In this document: piece after piece, positions 1-6,613 of the stretch | Layout of the letters: every line of letters starts with the position of its first letter | Position numbering within the stretch: position 1 is the stretch's first letter | Assembly (NCBI GenBank): GCA_945897865.1 | Contig: CAMDHJ010000023.1 | Location: forward strand, 1 to 32,349 | DNA length: 32,349 bases | Direction: 5' to 3' | Origin: Tepidiphilus sp. J10 | GTDB taxonomy: Bacteria; Pseudomonadota; Gammaproteobacteria; Burkholderiales; Thiobacillaceae | Notes under the pieces: generated by a model | The model's input: the letters and a program-made list of their open reading frames with translations, nothing else | The model's database searches: none | What the model was told of the DNA's origin: nothing | Made by a program: the position numbers and the translations under genes

Positions 1-855
1 CTGGCGCGGCTGGAATTCATCATCAACAACGCCATCGGCATCCACCCGAACGCCGCGCTGGAATACCGCAAGATGCCGGAAGACGTGAAAACCGCCATCG
101 ACGCCAAGATTCACGGCTACGGCGATCCGGTCAATTTCTATGTCGAAAAGCTGGTTGAAGGCATCGCCACCATCGCCTGTGCGTTCTGGCCGAAGCGGGT
201 CATCGTGCGCATGTCCGACTTCAAGTCGAACGAATACGCAAACCTGATCGGCGGCCCGCAATACGAACCGCACGAAGAAAACCCGATGCTAGGCTTCCGT
301 GGTGCCGGTCGCTACGCCAGCCCGATGTTCCGCCGCGCATTCCAGCTCGAATGCCGCGCCATCAGCCGGGTGCGCGATGACATGGGTCTGAACAACGTGG
401 AAATCATGCTGCCCTTCGTGCGCACGCTGTTCGATGCAGACGCTGCGCTTGGCGTGCTGGCCGAGAACGGACTGGAGCGTGGCAAGGATGGGCTGAAGAT
501 CGTCATGATGTGCGAGATTCCGGCCAACGTGCTGCTTGCCGACGAGTTCCTGCAACGCTTCGACGGCTTCTCCATCGGCTCCAACGACCTCACCCAGTTG
601 ACGCTGGGTGTCGATCGCGACTCCAGCCTGGTTGCCGCCTCGTTCGATGAACGAAATCCGGCGGTGAAGAAACTGCTCGCCGAAGCCATCACCGCCTGCA
701 AACGCAACGGCAAATATGTCGGTATCTGCGGCCAGGGCCCGTCGGATCACCCCGATCTGGCGGATTGGCTGATGGATCAGGGGATTGATTCGATGTCGCT
801 GAATCCGGATACCGTGGTGAGTACCTGGATGCGGCTGGCGGGGCGGAACAAGTAA
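1..855 (+). CDS. ppsA: Phosphoenolpyruvate synthase, C-terminal part (5' end outside window)
   Basis: Converts pyruvate, ATP and water to phosphoenolpyruvate, AMP and phosphate in the cytoplasm (gluconeogenesis). The frame is open from the first base, so the window shows only the last 284 residues, which belong to the PEP-utilising TIM-barrel domain. Recognisable family motifs are [14 protein letters not shown] near the left edge, [28 protein letters not shown], and the C-terminal [11 protein letters not shown], which carries the conserved active-site cysteine of the PEP synthase/PPDK family. The gene ends normally with TAA and is followed 22 bases later by a strong hairpin terminator. The last 198 coding bases recur, diverged, at 6354-6551 beyond a dnd island. 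This copy is intact at its 3' end and is presumably the functional one; its own 3' end may have been brought in with the island. Confidence 0.97.
   Translation: MARLEFIINNAIGIHPNAALEYRKMPEDVKTAIDAKIHGYGDPVNFYVEKLVEGIATIACAFWPKRVIVRMSDFKSNEYANLIGGPQYEPHEENPMLGFRGAGRYASPMFRRAFQLECRAISRVRDDMGLNNVEIMLPFVRTLFDADAALGVLAENGLERGKDGLKIVMMCEIPANVLLADEFLQRFDGFSIGSNDLTQLTLGVDRDSSLVAASFDERNPAVKKLLAEAITACKRNGKYVGICGQGPSDHPDLADWLMDQGIDSMSLNPDTVVSTWMRLAGRNK
652..849 (+). repeat. Direct repeat, copy A: ppsA 3' end, left border of dnd island
   Basis: These 66 codons of intact ppsA align without gaps to 6354-6551. I counted 21 mismatches in 198 bases (about 89% identity), mostly at third codon positions. The longest exact match is 38 bases (802-839 against 6504-6541). 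Both copies keep the active-site cysteine motif. The pair brackets the dnd genes. Confidence 0.9.
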
Positions 856-877
856 CAATCCTGTCACTTAAGCACAA

Positions 878-908
878 CGAAAAACCGGGCACTGAGCCCG
901 GTTTTTCG
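878..908 (+). terminator. Bidirectional intrinsic terminator after ppsA
   Basis: A perfect 13-base inverted repeat (878-890 CGAAAAACCGGGC, 896-908 GCCCGGTTTTTCG) with a 5-base loop. The GC-rich core is flanked by an A run on the left and a T run on the right, so it can terminate transcription both ways. It lies between convergent ppsA (plus) and the XRE-like gene (minus). Confidence 0.9.
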
Positions 909-923
909 CTTTTGGTCAGTGGA

Positions 924-1331
924 TTACTTATTTTCGTTTGCCTCGGCATACACCTTGGCAAAAGTCAGGATGACCTCGCGCAACACCTTTCTCTGCGGTG
1001 AAGGCAAACCCAGAAAAGCCTCAAATACCTCCCGTTCTTGGTGGCCAATGCTTTCCTCCCAGCGTTTCTTTGCCGCTTGTACGGAGAGGACTGTCTTTTC
1101 GCCGAAACGCAGTACTTGCGGTTCGACCTTCAACCATTCCGCCAACACTTGCAGTTTGTCTTGCGAGGGAATGGCTTCCCCACGCAACCAGCGGCGAACC
1201 GCCTGTAATGTGACCGAACGCCCCCAATAGCGGGAGTTGAACTCGTGCTCCAGTACGATGGGACGCACGGCATAGCCCGCACGAAGCATCGCCGCACACA
1301 AGCGCTCTCCAAACTCTGCTTTCTGATCCAT
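924..1331 (-). CDS. XRE-like helix-turn-helix regulator next to dnd genes
   Basis: A 135-residue cytoplasmic protein. Residues about 5-75 look like a lambda-repressor-type helix-turn-helix domain: FGERLCAAMLRAGYAVRP, then a recognition-helix region SVTLQAVRRWLRGEAIPS, then QDKLQVLAEWLKVEP. The remaining 60 residues are charged and helical, perhaps for dimerisation. It is transcribed away from dndC and shares a 96-base intergenic region that contains an imperfect palindrome, the usual layout of a local regulator. Many known dnd loci are repressed by DndB, which is absent here, so I infer that this protein regulates the dndC operon instead. That role is inference; the HTH assignment rests on motif recognition only. 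No good ribosome binding site precedes the ATG. Confidence 0.75.
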   Translation of the reverse strand: MDQKAEFGERLCAAMLRAGYAVRPIVLEHEFNSRYWGRSVTLQAVRRWLRGEAIPSQDKLQVLAEWLKVEPQVLRFGEKTVLSVQAAKKRWEESIGHQEREVFEAFLGLPSPQRKVLREVILTFAKVYAEANENK

Positions 1332-1366
1332 GAACAGGAAGTTAAGTCGGAGGTTGTTGTGAAAAT

Positions 1367-1400
1367 AACTAACTGTTCACTATCAGATAAACTATTGGTT
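1367..1400. promoter_or_regulatory. Candidate operator in the XRE-dndC divergent promoter region
   Basis: An imperfect 34-base palindrome centred near 1383.5. The left half is AACTAACTGTTCA and the mirrored right half reads AACCAATAGTTTA on the other strand, with 9 of the 13 positions agreeing. It sits midway between the divergent start codons. I see no near-consensus sigma70 promoter, so its function as an operator is inferred from position and symmetry. Confidence 0.4.
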
Positions 1401-1427
1401 TGATTTTCGGGCGCTGTCAGTTTCGGC

Positions 1428-2558
1428 GTGCATGAGTTGTCTGTGTCCAACGCTTCATCTTTATCGGTATTGCAGGTAGTGGTCTCCGAGATACGCGACG
1501 AATACTTGTCCCCTGTGCAGAACCATCCCTGGATCGTTGGGTTTTCAGGTGGCAAAGACAGTACTCTTGTTGCACACGCCGTGGTGGCAGCCTTGTTGGA
1601 CATCTCCCCCAGCCGCCTGACTCGCCCAATCCATATCGTCGCCAACGACACTTTGGTGGAAAGCCCGCTTGTCGTGTCCCACCTGCGCCAGTCACTGTCT
1701 GAGATCGACCTCGCCGCGAAGGTTCTGGGATTGCCGATCACGGTGGCCACCACTGCGCCGGACGGCGACAACACCTTCTGGGTGCTGCTGATTGGCAAGG
1801 GCTATCCGAGTCCGAACCAGCAAATGCGCTGGTGTACCGACCGCCTGAAGATCCTGCCCACCAGTCGATACATCAAGGAGCAGGTAGCGGCTTGTGGTTC
1901 CGCCATCATCCTGCTGGGCGTGCGCAGGGATGAGTCGAACTCGCGCCGCCGACGGATTGATGCTTACGACAACCAGCAGGGCACACGTCTGCAACCGCAT
2001 AACGATCTGGTAGGTGCCTATATCTATCGGCCCATTGTTGATCTCTCTACCGATGACGTCTGGGAGATTCTCGCTGGTGAGCCGCCTCCCTGGGGCGGCT
2101 CACATGCACGTCTGATCAAGCTCTATCGAGATGCTGCTGGCGGCGAATGCCCGGTTGTTCTGTCACAGGACGACGCACCGGGGTGTGGCACGAATTCCAG
2201 TCGTTTTGGATGCTGGACCTGCACCGTGGTCGAGAAGGATCGCAGCCTGCAAGGGTTGATTGACACCGGCAACCACCACTACGCCCCGCTGATCTCATTT
2301 CGCGACTGGCTGAAATCGATTCGCAACGATCCCGATTTGCGCATGGGGCAACGGCGTAACGGTCAGGTCACCGTCATCAACAACAAGCTGGTGCCCGGTC
2401 CGTTCTCCATGGGAGCACGTCAGATGATTCTGGATCGGCTACTTGAAACACAGCAGGAGTGCGGTGAACGGCTCATCAGTGACGTGGAAATAGAAACCAT
2501 CCGGCGTATCTGGGCCGAAGACTTGATACGCATGCACACGAAACAGGGGGAACAATGA
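1428..2558 (+). CDS. dndC: DndC, phosphorothioation sulfurtransferase (PAPS-reductase-like)
   Basis: DndC belongs to the ATP pyrophosphatase/PAPS reductase superfamily. It carries an Fe-S cluster and is thought to activate DNA or transfer sulfur during replacement of a non-bridging phosphate oxygen by sulfur. The PP-loop SGGKDS is at residues 40-45. Cysteines fitting the cluster ligands are C136 (RWCTDRLK) and C253, C262 and C265 in the GCGTNSSRFGCWTC segment. At 376 residues it is shorter than the DndC proteins I know (about 450-550), mainly at the C-terminus. The start is GTG; the only other upstream option is excluded by a stop at 1401. The stop overlaps the next start by 4 bases, so it heads an operon with the small gene, dndD and dndE. 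DndA is not encoded here, so a housekeeping cysteine desulfurase (IscS) would have to supply sulfur. Confidence 0.9.
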   Translation: MHELSVSNASSLSVLQVVVSEIRDEYLSPVQNHPWIVGFSGGKDSTLVAHAVVAALLDISPSRLTRPIHIVANDTLVESPLVVSHLRQSLSEIDLAAKVLGLPITVATTAPDGDNTFWVLLIGKGYPSPNQQMRWCTDRLKILPTSRYIKEQVAACGSAIILLGVRRDESNSRRRRIDAYDNQQGTRLQPHNDLVGAYIYRPIVDLSTDDVWEILAGEPPPWGGSHARLIKLYRDAAGGECPVVLSQDDAPGCGTNSSRFGCWTCTVVEKDRSLQGLIDTGNHHYAPLISFRDWLKSIRNDPDLRMGQRRNGQVTVINNKLVPGPFSMGARQMILDRLLETQQECGERLISDVEIETIRRIWAEDLIRMHTKQGEQ

Positions 2559-2776
2559 ACGAGATCGCCAAACGCCTCGAGGTGGACGATTTGCCGCTAT
2601 GGAGCGACCCAGCAGCACATGCCATGCTGTGCGAGAAACTAGAAAAGCATGGAGTCGATGAGGAGGTTATTGCAAGTCTGATTGCCGCCTATCGCGAACA
2701 TGCGCACAAAGAGCGAAAACGGGGCCTCTTTGAGGATTTTGATGGCATTTTCCCATGTGTCGAAGATGGGCTGTAA
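2555..2776 (+). CDS. Small acidic protein between dndC and dndD
   Basis: A 73-residue protein with no signal peptide or membrane segment. It overlaps the dndC stop (ATGA) and has a purine-rich ribosome site (GGGGGAACA) just upstream. It ends two bases before the dndD start, so it is translationally embedded in the dnd operon. The sequence is rich in charged residues and looks helical, including a segment GVDEEVIASLIAAYREHAHK and a hydrophobic acidic tail FEDFDGIFPCVEDGL. I recall small proteins of unknown function annotated as DNA-modification-system-associated at this position, but I cannot confirm a family match. A role as adaptor between DndC and DndD is a guess from position only. Confidence 0.75.
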   Translation: MNEIAKRLEVDDLPLWSDPAAHAMLCEKLEKHGVDEEVIASLIAAYREHAHKERKRGLFEDFDGIFPCVEDGL

Positions 2777-2778
2777 CT

Positions 2779-4836
2779 ATGTGGCTCTCATCGATTGGCC
2801 TCAAGAATTTCAAGAGTTATCGTGAGCAACTTTTCGAGTTTCCTGCCCCCAAGGAGGGTCGCAATCTGATTCTGGTCGGTGGCGTCAATGGCCACGGCAA
2901 AACGACCCTACTGGAAGCCTTGTACGTCGGCCTCTATGGCGAGGAAGCTCTCAACCACAAGGCGCTGGATCGAGCCGGTTTGAAGGCCAAGAGCTACGGC
3001 CACTTCCTAGAAACCGCGTTTTACAAACATGCCTTGCGCGAAGGTGAGGATCGCATGGAGGTGATGGTCGAGTTCACTCGTGCAGATCGGGGCGCGTTCA
3101 GGGTGGTCCGTAAGTGGTTCTTTAACGGCGCGGGCAAATATGACGACCAGAAGTTGATTTTGCAAACACGTGCCCAGAACGGCGACTGGTCCAACCAGCC
3201 CGAAGAAATGCTGCATGAACTATTGGCCAGTCATGCAATTCCACCCTGGCTGGCACCATTTTTCTTTTTTGACGGCGAAAAAATCTCGACATTGGCGGAC
3301 GAGGACCGCACTGGCTGGATTGTCAACGGTCTGGAGAACCTGCTTGGAGTGGTGCTGGTGCAGGAGTTACGTCAGAGACTGACCGACTACAGTACAAAGA
3401 AAATGAAGGAGGCTGGTGGCGTCAATGAAGCGCGCGTCGTTGAACTCAAGACCAAGAGGGATCAGGAAGCCAGCGAATTGGCACAACTCGCGACGGAAAT
3501 TGAAGAGTTGCAAAACCGATTCACAGCGCACCAACTGGAGCGAGATCATTGCACATCCTTGCTGAGTGAATTGGCGCAAGGCAGTAATGCCAGGACGGTA
3601 GTGGAAGTAGCCGAAGCGAGGAGCCGTGCGGAGCAGGAAGAAAAGAGAGCCTGGGAGCGATTGCGTGAATTGCTTTCCGGCCCATTGCCATTGCAATTGA
3701 TCCGACGGAATTTGCGTTTGTCTCTTGAGCGCTCCTTGGCCGGCGAGGCCAGTCTGAATGCCTGGGAGCGGGACAAGGAAACCAAACAGCCTCGCTGGGA
3801 GCAGTTCCGGGATACTTTCTTCAGTTCTGATTGGCTGAAGGTAATGGTGCTGTTGCCGGGTGCGCGGGAATCCCTGGAAAAAACCCTTGCTGCGGCCTGG
3901 GACAGCCTGTTCAACCCACGTCCCGCCGATTGCGCTGATTCCGTGTGGCATGGCTATTTACAGGAGCAGGAACGGCGCAAGTTGGTTGACATGCAGCACG
4001 GGGTCGGCTTGTCGGCTGAAACACTGCGCCAGACAGTAGCGGCACATCAACAAGCCGAACAGGAGAAATGGCGCCTGCAACAGGAATTGATTCGGTTGCA
4101 AGGCGCGGGGGGGCAGGACAAGGCTGTTGAAATCGAACGGCTCAGGGACACCTTGACCGCAGCCCAGCAGGCCTTGAGTGAACTTGATCGAGAACTTGGA
4201 TCGAAGGTGAACACGCATAAGGCCTTGCGCACCGAGGTGGATGACTTGACCAAGACGTATGAGCGCGAGCGCAAGAAGTTGGTAGAAGGTCACCCGGAAC
4301 GTATTGCCGCACGTGAAGCCGAACGGGTCGTGGACATGATCGACGACCTGCTGCCGGCACTGTTTGAAATCAAGTTGAGTGCGCTTTCGGAGTCGGTTAC
4401 CCGAATCTTCCGCAGCTTGCATAGCAAGGATCAGGTGCATCAAATCCGTATCGAGACGAATGGTCAGGCGCGACTTCTAAGCGTGGAAGGTACGGAAATC
4501 ACTCTCGCCAAATCGCATGGAGAATCCAAACTGTTCGTTCTCGCGCTGGTCAGCGCGCTGGCCGAAGTAACTGGCTATCGGGTGCCGCTGATTGTTGATA
4601 CGCCCTTGACCAGCCTGTCCGCAGATCATTGCCGTAATTTGTTCGATCATTGGGTGAGCGACAAGGAACGGCAAGTAATTCTGCTCGCGCAGGACAAGGA
4701 GATCGACGGCGAGGATTACCGGCGTCTGGCGCCCTTCATAGCCAAGACCTATTTGTTGAAGCATCGGCAGATGGGGCACGGCGTCGGCCAAACTGAGGCA
4801 GTCGCTGGTGCATTCTTCGGGGAGCAATCGCGATGA
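2779..4836 (+). CDS. dndD: DndD, SMC/RecN-like ATPase of the phosphorothioation system
   Basis: A 685-residue AAA/ABC-type ATPase of the SMC-Rad50 class, required with DndC and DndE for DNA phosphorothioation. The N-terminal Walker A is GVNGHGKT (residues 35-42) after the typical opening IGLKNFKSYREQ. The middle, about residues 210-520, is coiled coil (many E, K, Q and L heptads). The C-terminal half has an ABC signature-like segment LAKSHGESKLFVLAL and a Walker B VPLIVDTPLTSLS, followed by VILLAQDKEID. I chose ATG 2779 because homology begins there (MWLSSIGLKNF) and it follows the previous stop by two bases. An in-frame earlier start at 2755 would add eight unrelated residues. The stop overlaps dndE by 4 bases (ATGA). 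Confidence 0.92.
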   Translation: MWLSSIGLKNFKSYREQLFEFPAPKEGRNLILVGGVNGHGKTTLLEALYVGLYGEEALNHKALDRAGLKAKSYGHFLETAFYKHALREGEDRMEVMVEFTRADRGAFRVVRKWFFNGAGKYDDQKLILQTRAQNGDWSNQPEEMLHELLASHAIPPWLAPFFFFDGEKISTLADEDRTGWIVNGLENLLGVVLVQELRQRLTDYSTKKMKEAGGVNEARVVELKTKRDQEASELAQLATEIEELQNRFTAHQLERDHCTSLLSELAQGSNARTVVEVAEARSRAEQEEKRAWERLRELLSGPLPLQLIRRNLRLSLERSLAGEASLNAWERDKETKQPRWEQFRDTFFSSDWLKVMVLLPGARESLEKTLAAAWDSLFNPRPADCADSVWHGYLQEQERRKLVDMQHGVGLSAETLRQTVAAHQQAEQEKWRLQQELIRLQGAGGQDKAVEIERLRDTLTAAQQALSELDRELGSKVNTHKALRTEVDDLTKTYERERKKLVEGHPERIAAREAERVVDMIDDLLPALFEIKLSALSESVTRIFRSLHSKDQVHQIRIETNGQARLLSVEGTEITLAKSHGESKLFVLALVSALAEVTGYRVPLIVDTPLTSLSADHCRNLFDHWVSDKERQVILLAQDKEIDGEDYRRLAPFIAKTYLLKHRQMGHGVGQTEAVAGAFFGEQSR

Positions 4837-5048
4837 ACAACCTCAGCAACATACTCACGGCTTCCTACAACCCGAGCCGGGAAGCAGACCAGACCGGGAA
4901 GGAACTCAAAAGAAAATTTGGCTGCGAATTCATGTACGAGGTCATTCGCCTGGCGCTGGGCCGGTCGTTGGGCCTGGAAACCCCGCCTGAGCCGGCGCCG
5001 GATGCCAAAGGTTCGGCGATCAGGGGGGGCTCAACTCTTTGGGGATGA
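4833..5048 (+). CDS. dndE: DndE, N-terminal half (frame interrupted at a G7 tract)
   Basis: DndE is a small protein of the DndCDE modification complex that binds nicked duplex DNA. This frame gives 71 residues: LKRKFGCEFMYEVIRLALGR matches the conserved DndE core, and AIRG begins the next conserved block. The frame then runs to a stop at 5046-5048. The missing half (LFGDESNANYLWIALL and onward) continues in the +1 frame from about 5029. Reading six G instead of seven at 5023-5029 joins them as AIRGAQLFGDE, which fits DndE better than either frame alone. The ATG overlaps the dndD stop. As sequenced, the 71-residue product would be a truncated DndE; see the entry for the second half. Confidence 0.8.
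   Translation: MNNLSNILTASYNPSREADQTGKELKRKFGCEFMYEVIRLALGRSLGLETPPEPAPDAKGSAIRGGSTLWG
5023..5029 (+). other. G7 homopolymer at the DndE-FtsK frame break
   Basis: Seven consecutive G lie exactly where homology leaves one frame and continues in the +1 frame. Six G would restore one continuous 503-codon reading frame. Possible causes are a sequencing or assembly indel, a phase-variable tract, or a true mutation. The tract is short for classical poly-G phase variation, and error is the simplest explanation. Confidence 0.75.
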
Positions 5049-6345
5049 AAGCAACGCCAATTATTTGTGGATTGCGTTGCTCGGAGAGGATCTCCGTTTG
5101 AATGGTGGTGGTGCTGAATTTTCCCTCGACAATTTTCAGAAGCTGGTCCGCGACCACTGGCATCGAGGTGTTCAACTGCTCGCGCTGGATTGGCAGACAG
5201 CGGATGAAGATTACCCGCGTTTTCTGGAGTTAATGGCACGCAAGGCCGAGCTTCCCGAATCCATCGTGCCACTTCCGGCTGGGCAGGAAGTGGCACCAGA
5301 AGCCGCCAGCAAGGCGGAGAACGATAATTTGCTCAAACAACTGCGCGACCTGGGCATCGTCGCGGAGATCAGGGATTCGGTCATCGGCCCCCGGTTGACC
5401 CGCTATCGCCTGTATTTGCCGAATACCGGGGATCGCACCGCGCTGCAAGGCCAACTCGGGGAGTTGGGATTCGCACTCGGCGTCGGTGACGGTCTGGTGC
5501 TTTCCGACGCGGACGAACCTCGGGTCTGTCTGCTCGACTGTCCGCGTCCCAAGGGCGAATGGCGCGTGGTGGGCTGCGACCTGTTCGATCGTGTAGCAGA
5601 AGCGTTTGGCGCTAGTGCCATGCGACTTCCCGTTACGCCTGGGGTTGATGTCGCAGGAATGCCGGTAGTCTTTGATCTTGCTGAAGCGCCGCACCTGTTG
5701 ATCGGAGGAACAACAGGAAGTGGCAAGAGCGTTTGTATGAACGCGCTGCTGTTGAGCCTGCTTGCGACCTCCAGGCAAAAACCAATCCAGCTTGCCCTTA
5801 TCGACCCCAAGCTGGTCGAACTCTCCAACTGGCAGGGCTGTGCCTGCCTATTCGGTGAGATCGCCACAAGTTCCACAGAAGCTATGGCCTTGCTCGATAC
5901 CCTGATCGACGAAATGAATTCACGCTATCAGGAGTTTTCTTCGCTGGGCGTCAAAGACATCGTGGCGGCGCGCGAACGCGGCTTCGAGGGGGGCTGGATC
6001 GTCGTCGCAGTGGACGAACTGGCTGATCTGATCATGCAGAACAAACAGGCCGAAAACCGGCTGGTAGAACTTGCACAGAAATCCCGCGCGGCGGGTATAC
6101 ACCTTGTTCTGGCAACCCAACGCCCCGACGCAAAAACCTTTACCGGCCTATTGCGCAGCAACTGTCCGACTCGGATTGCTTTGAAGGTTCAGAAGCACAC
6201 CGAGTCCGGAATCATTCTGGACGAGGCTGGCGCGGAAAAACTGCTGGGTGCGGGGGACATGCTGTTCAAGGGCATCGGCATTCCGATGCAACGTGTGCAT
6301 GGTTACTGGATTGCATCCGAGGACGTCACCCGGCATTTGAAATAG
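5029..6345 (+). CDS. DndE C-terminal half fused to FtsK/SpoIIIE-type DNA translocase
   Basis: With one base skipped, this continues dndE to a 503-residue fusion protein (numbering below counts from 4833). Residues up to about 135 complete DndE, including ALLGEDLRLNGGGAEFS and HWHRGVQLLALDW. A linker of about 25 residues follows. Residues about 160-290 resemble the FtsK alpha/beta region (IRDSVIGPRLTRYRLYLP; PVTPGVDVAG). The motor has Walker A GGTTGSGKS (291-299), Walker B VVAVDELADL (390-399), then SRAAGIHLVLATQRPD and a C-terminal AEKLLGAGDML block, all typical of FtsK/SpoIIIE. There are no membrane segments or winged-helix gamma domain, so it is a soluble motor. A motor attached to the nick-binding subunit suggests movement of the modification complex along DNA, which is inference. 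If the frameshift is real, translation could restart internally, for example at ATG 5233. Confidence 0.8.
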   Translation, partial: AQLFGDESNANYLWIALLGEDLRLNGGGAEFSLDNFQKLVRDHWHRGVQLLALDWQTADEDYPRFLELMARKAELPESIVPLPAGQEVAPEAASKAENDNLLKQLRDLGIVAEIRDSVIGPRLTRYRLYLPNTGDRTALQGQLGELGFALGVGDGLVLSDADEPRVCLLDCPRPKGEWRVVGCDLFDRVAEAFGASAMRLPVTPGVDVAGMPVVFDLAEAPHLLIGGTTGSGKSVCMNALLLSLLATSRQKPIQLALIDPKLVELSNWQGCACLFGEIATSSTEAMALLDTLIDEMNSRYQEFSSLGVKDIVAARERGFEGGWIVVAVDELADLIMQNKQAENRLVELAQKSRAAGIHLVLATQRPDAKTFTGLLRSNCPTRIALKVQKHTESGIILDEAGAEKLLGAGDMLFKGIGIPMQRVHGYWIASEDVTRHLK

Positions 6346-6353
6346 CCGTTACT

Positions 6354-6551
6354 CGCAACCCTGCGGTGAAGAAACTGCTCGCCGAAGCCATCGCCGCCTG
6401 CAAGCGCAATGGAAAATATATCGGCATCTGCGGCCAGGGCCCGTCTGATCACCCCGACCTGACGGATTGGTTGATGGAGCTGGGGATTGATTCGATGTCA
6501 CTCAATCCGGATACCGTGGTGAGTACCTGGATGCGGCTGGCCGGTCGTAAA
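6354..6551 (+). pseudogene. ppsA: Truncated ppsA 3' fragment, right border repeat of dnd island
   Basis: A 66-codon remnant aligned without gaps or internal stops to the end of intact ppsA ([13 protein letters not shown] through MRLAGRK), about 89% identical in DNA. It begins nine bases after the translocase stop, with no start codon of its own apart from a chance GTG, and lacks the normal stop: the frame runs on into unrelated sequence after GRK. Most differences are synonymous, so both copies evolved as functional genes in separate lineages before being brought together. It is probably the displaced native gene end, or the far arm of an imported segment. The DNA from 6552 to 6613 holds only a 7-base GC-rich inverted repeat (6569-6575 with 6589-6595). 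Confidence 0.88.
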
Positions 6552-6613
6552 CAGTGCCTGGGAGTCTTCCCGCCGGGCGATGGCGGTTCGGCGGGGACCG
6601 GTTATTGTCGACT

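Larger units (their letters stand above)
856..6353. other. Dnd phosphorothioation island inserted at the ppsA 3' end
   Basis: About 5.5 kb carrying a regulator and a four-gene dnd operon lies between an intact ppsA end and a diverged, truncated second ppsA end. No integrase, transposase or tRNA is present, so entry by homologous recombination through flanking ppsA sequence, or loss of the integrase, are the options. The borders are inferred from the repeat pair; I could not compare with an empty site. Confidence 0.7.

Noticed and set aside
1130-1798. 222-residue minus-strand frame spanning the XRE-dndC region
   Set aside because: It overlaps both the start of dndC and the XRE-like gene in other frames and has no family resemblance.
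4918-5028. N-terminal extension of the FtsK frame from ATG 4918
   Set aside because: These residues (Trp- and Arg-rich) are the out-of-frame reading of dndE; the family signal in this stretch belongs to the 4833 frame.
5023-5029. Programmed ribosomal frameshift as the explanation for the dndE break
   Set aside because: A +1 shift would be required, and I see no rare codon, stop or stimulatory structure at the tract typical of +1 sites; an indel in the homopolymer is simpler.
652-6551. Classical integrase-driven genomic island at a tRNA
   Set aside because: No integrase and no tRNA are in the interval; the repeats are 89% identical gene ends, not short identical att sites.
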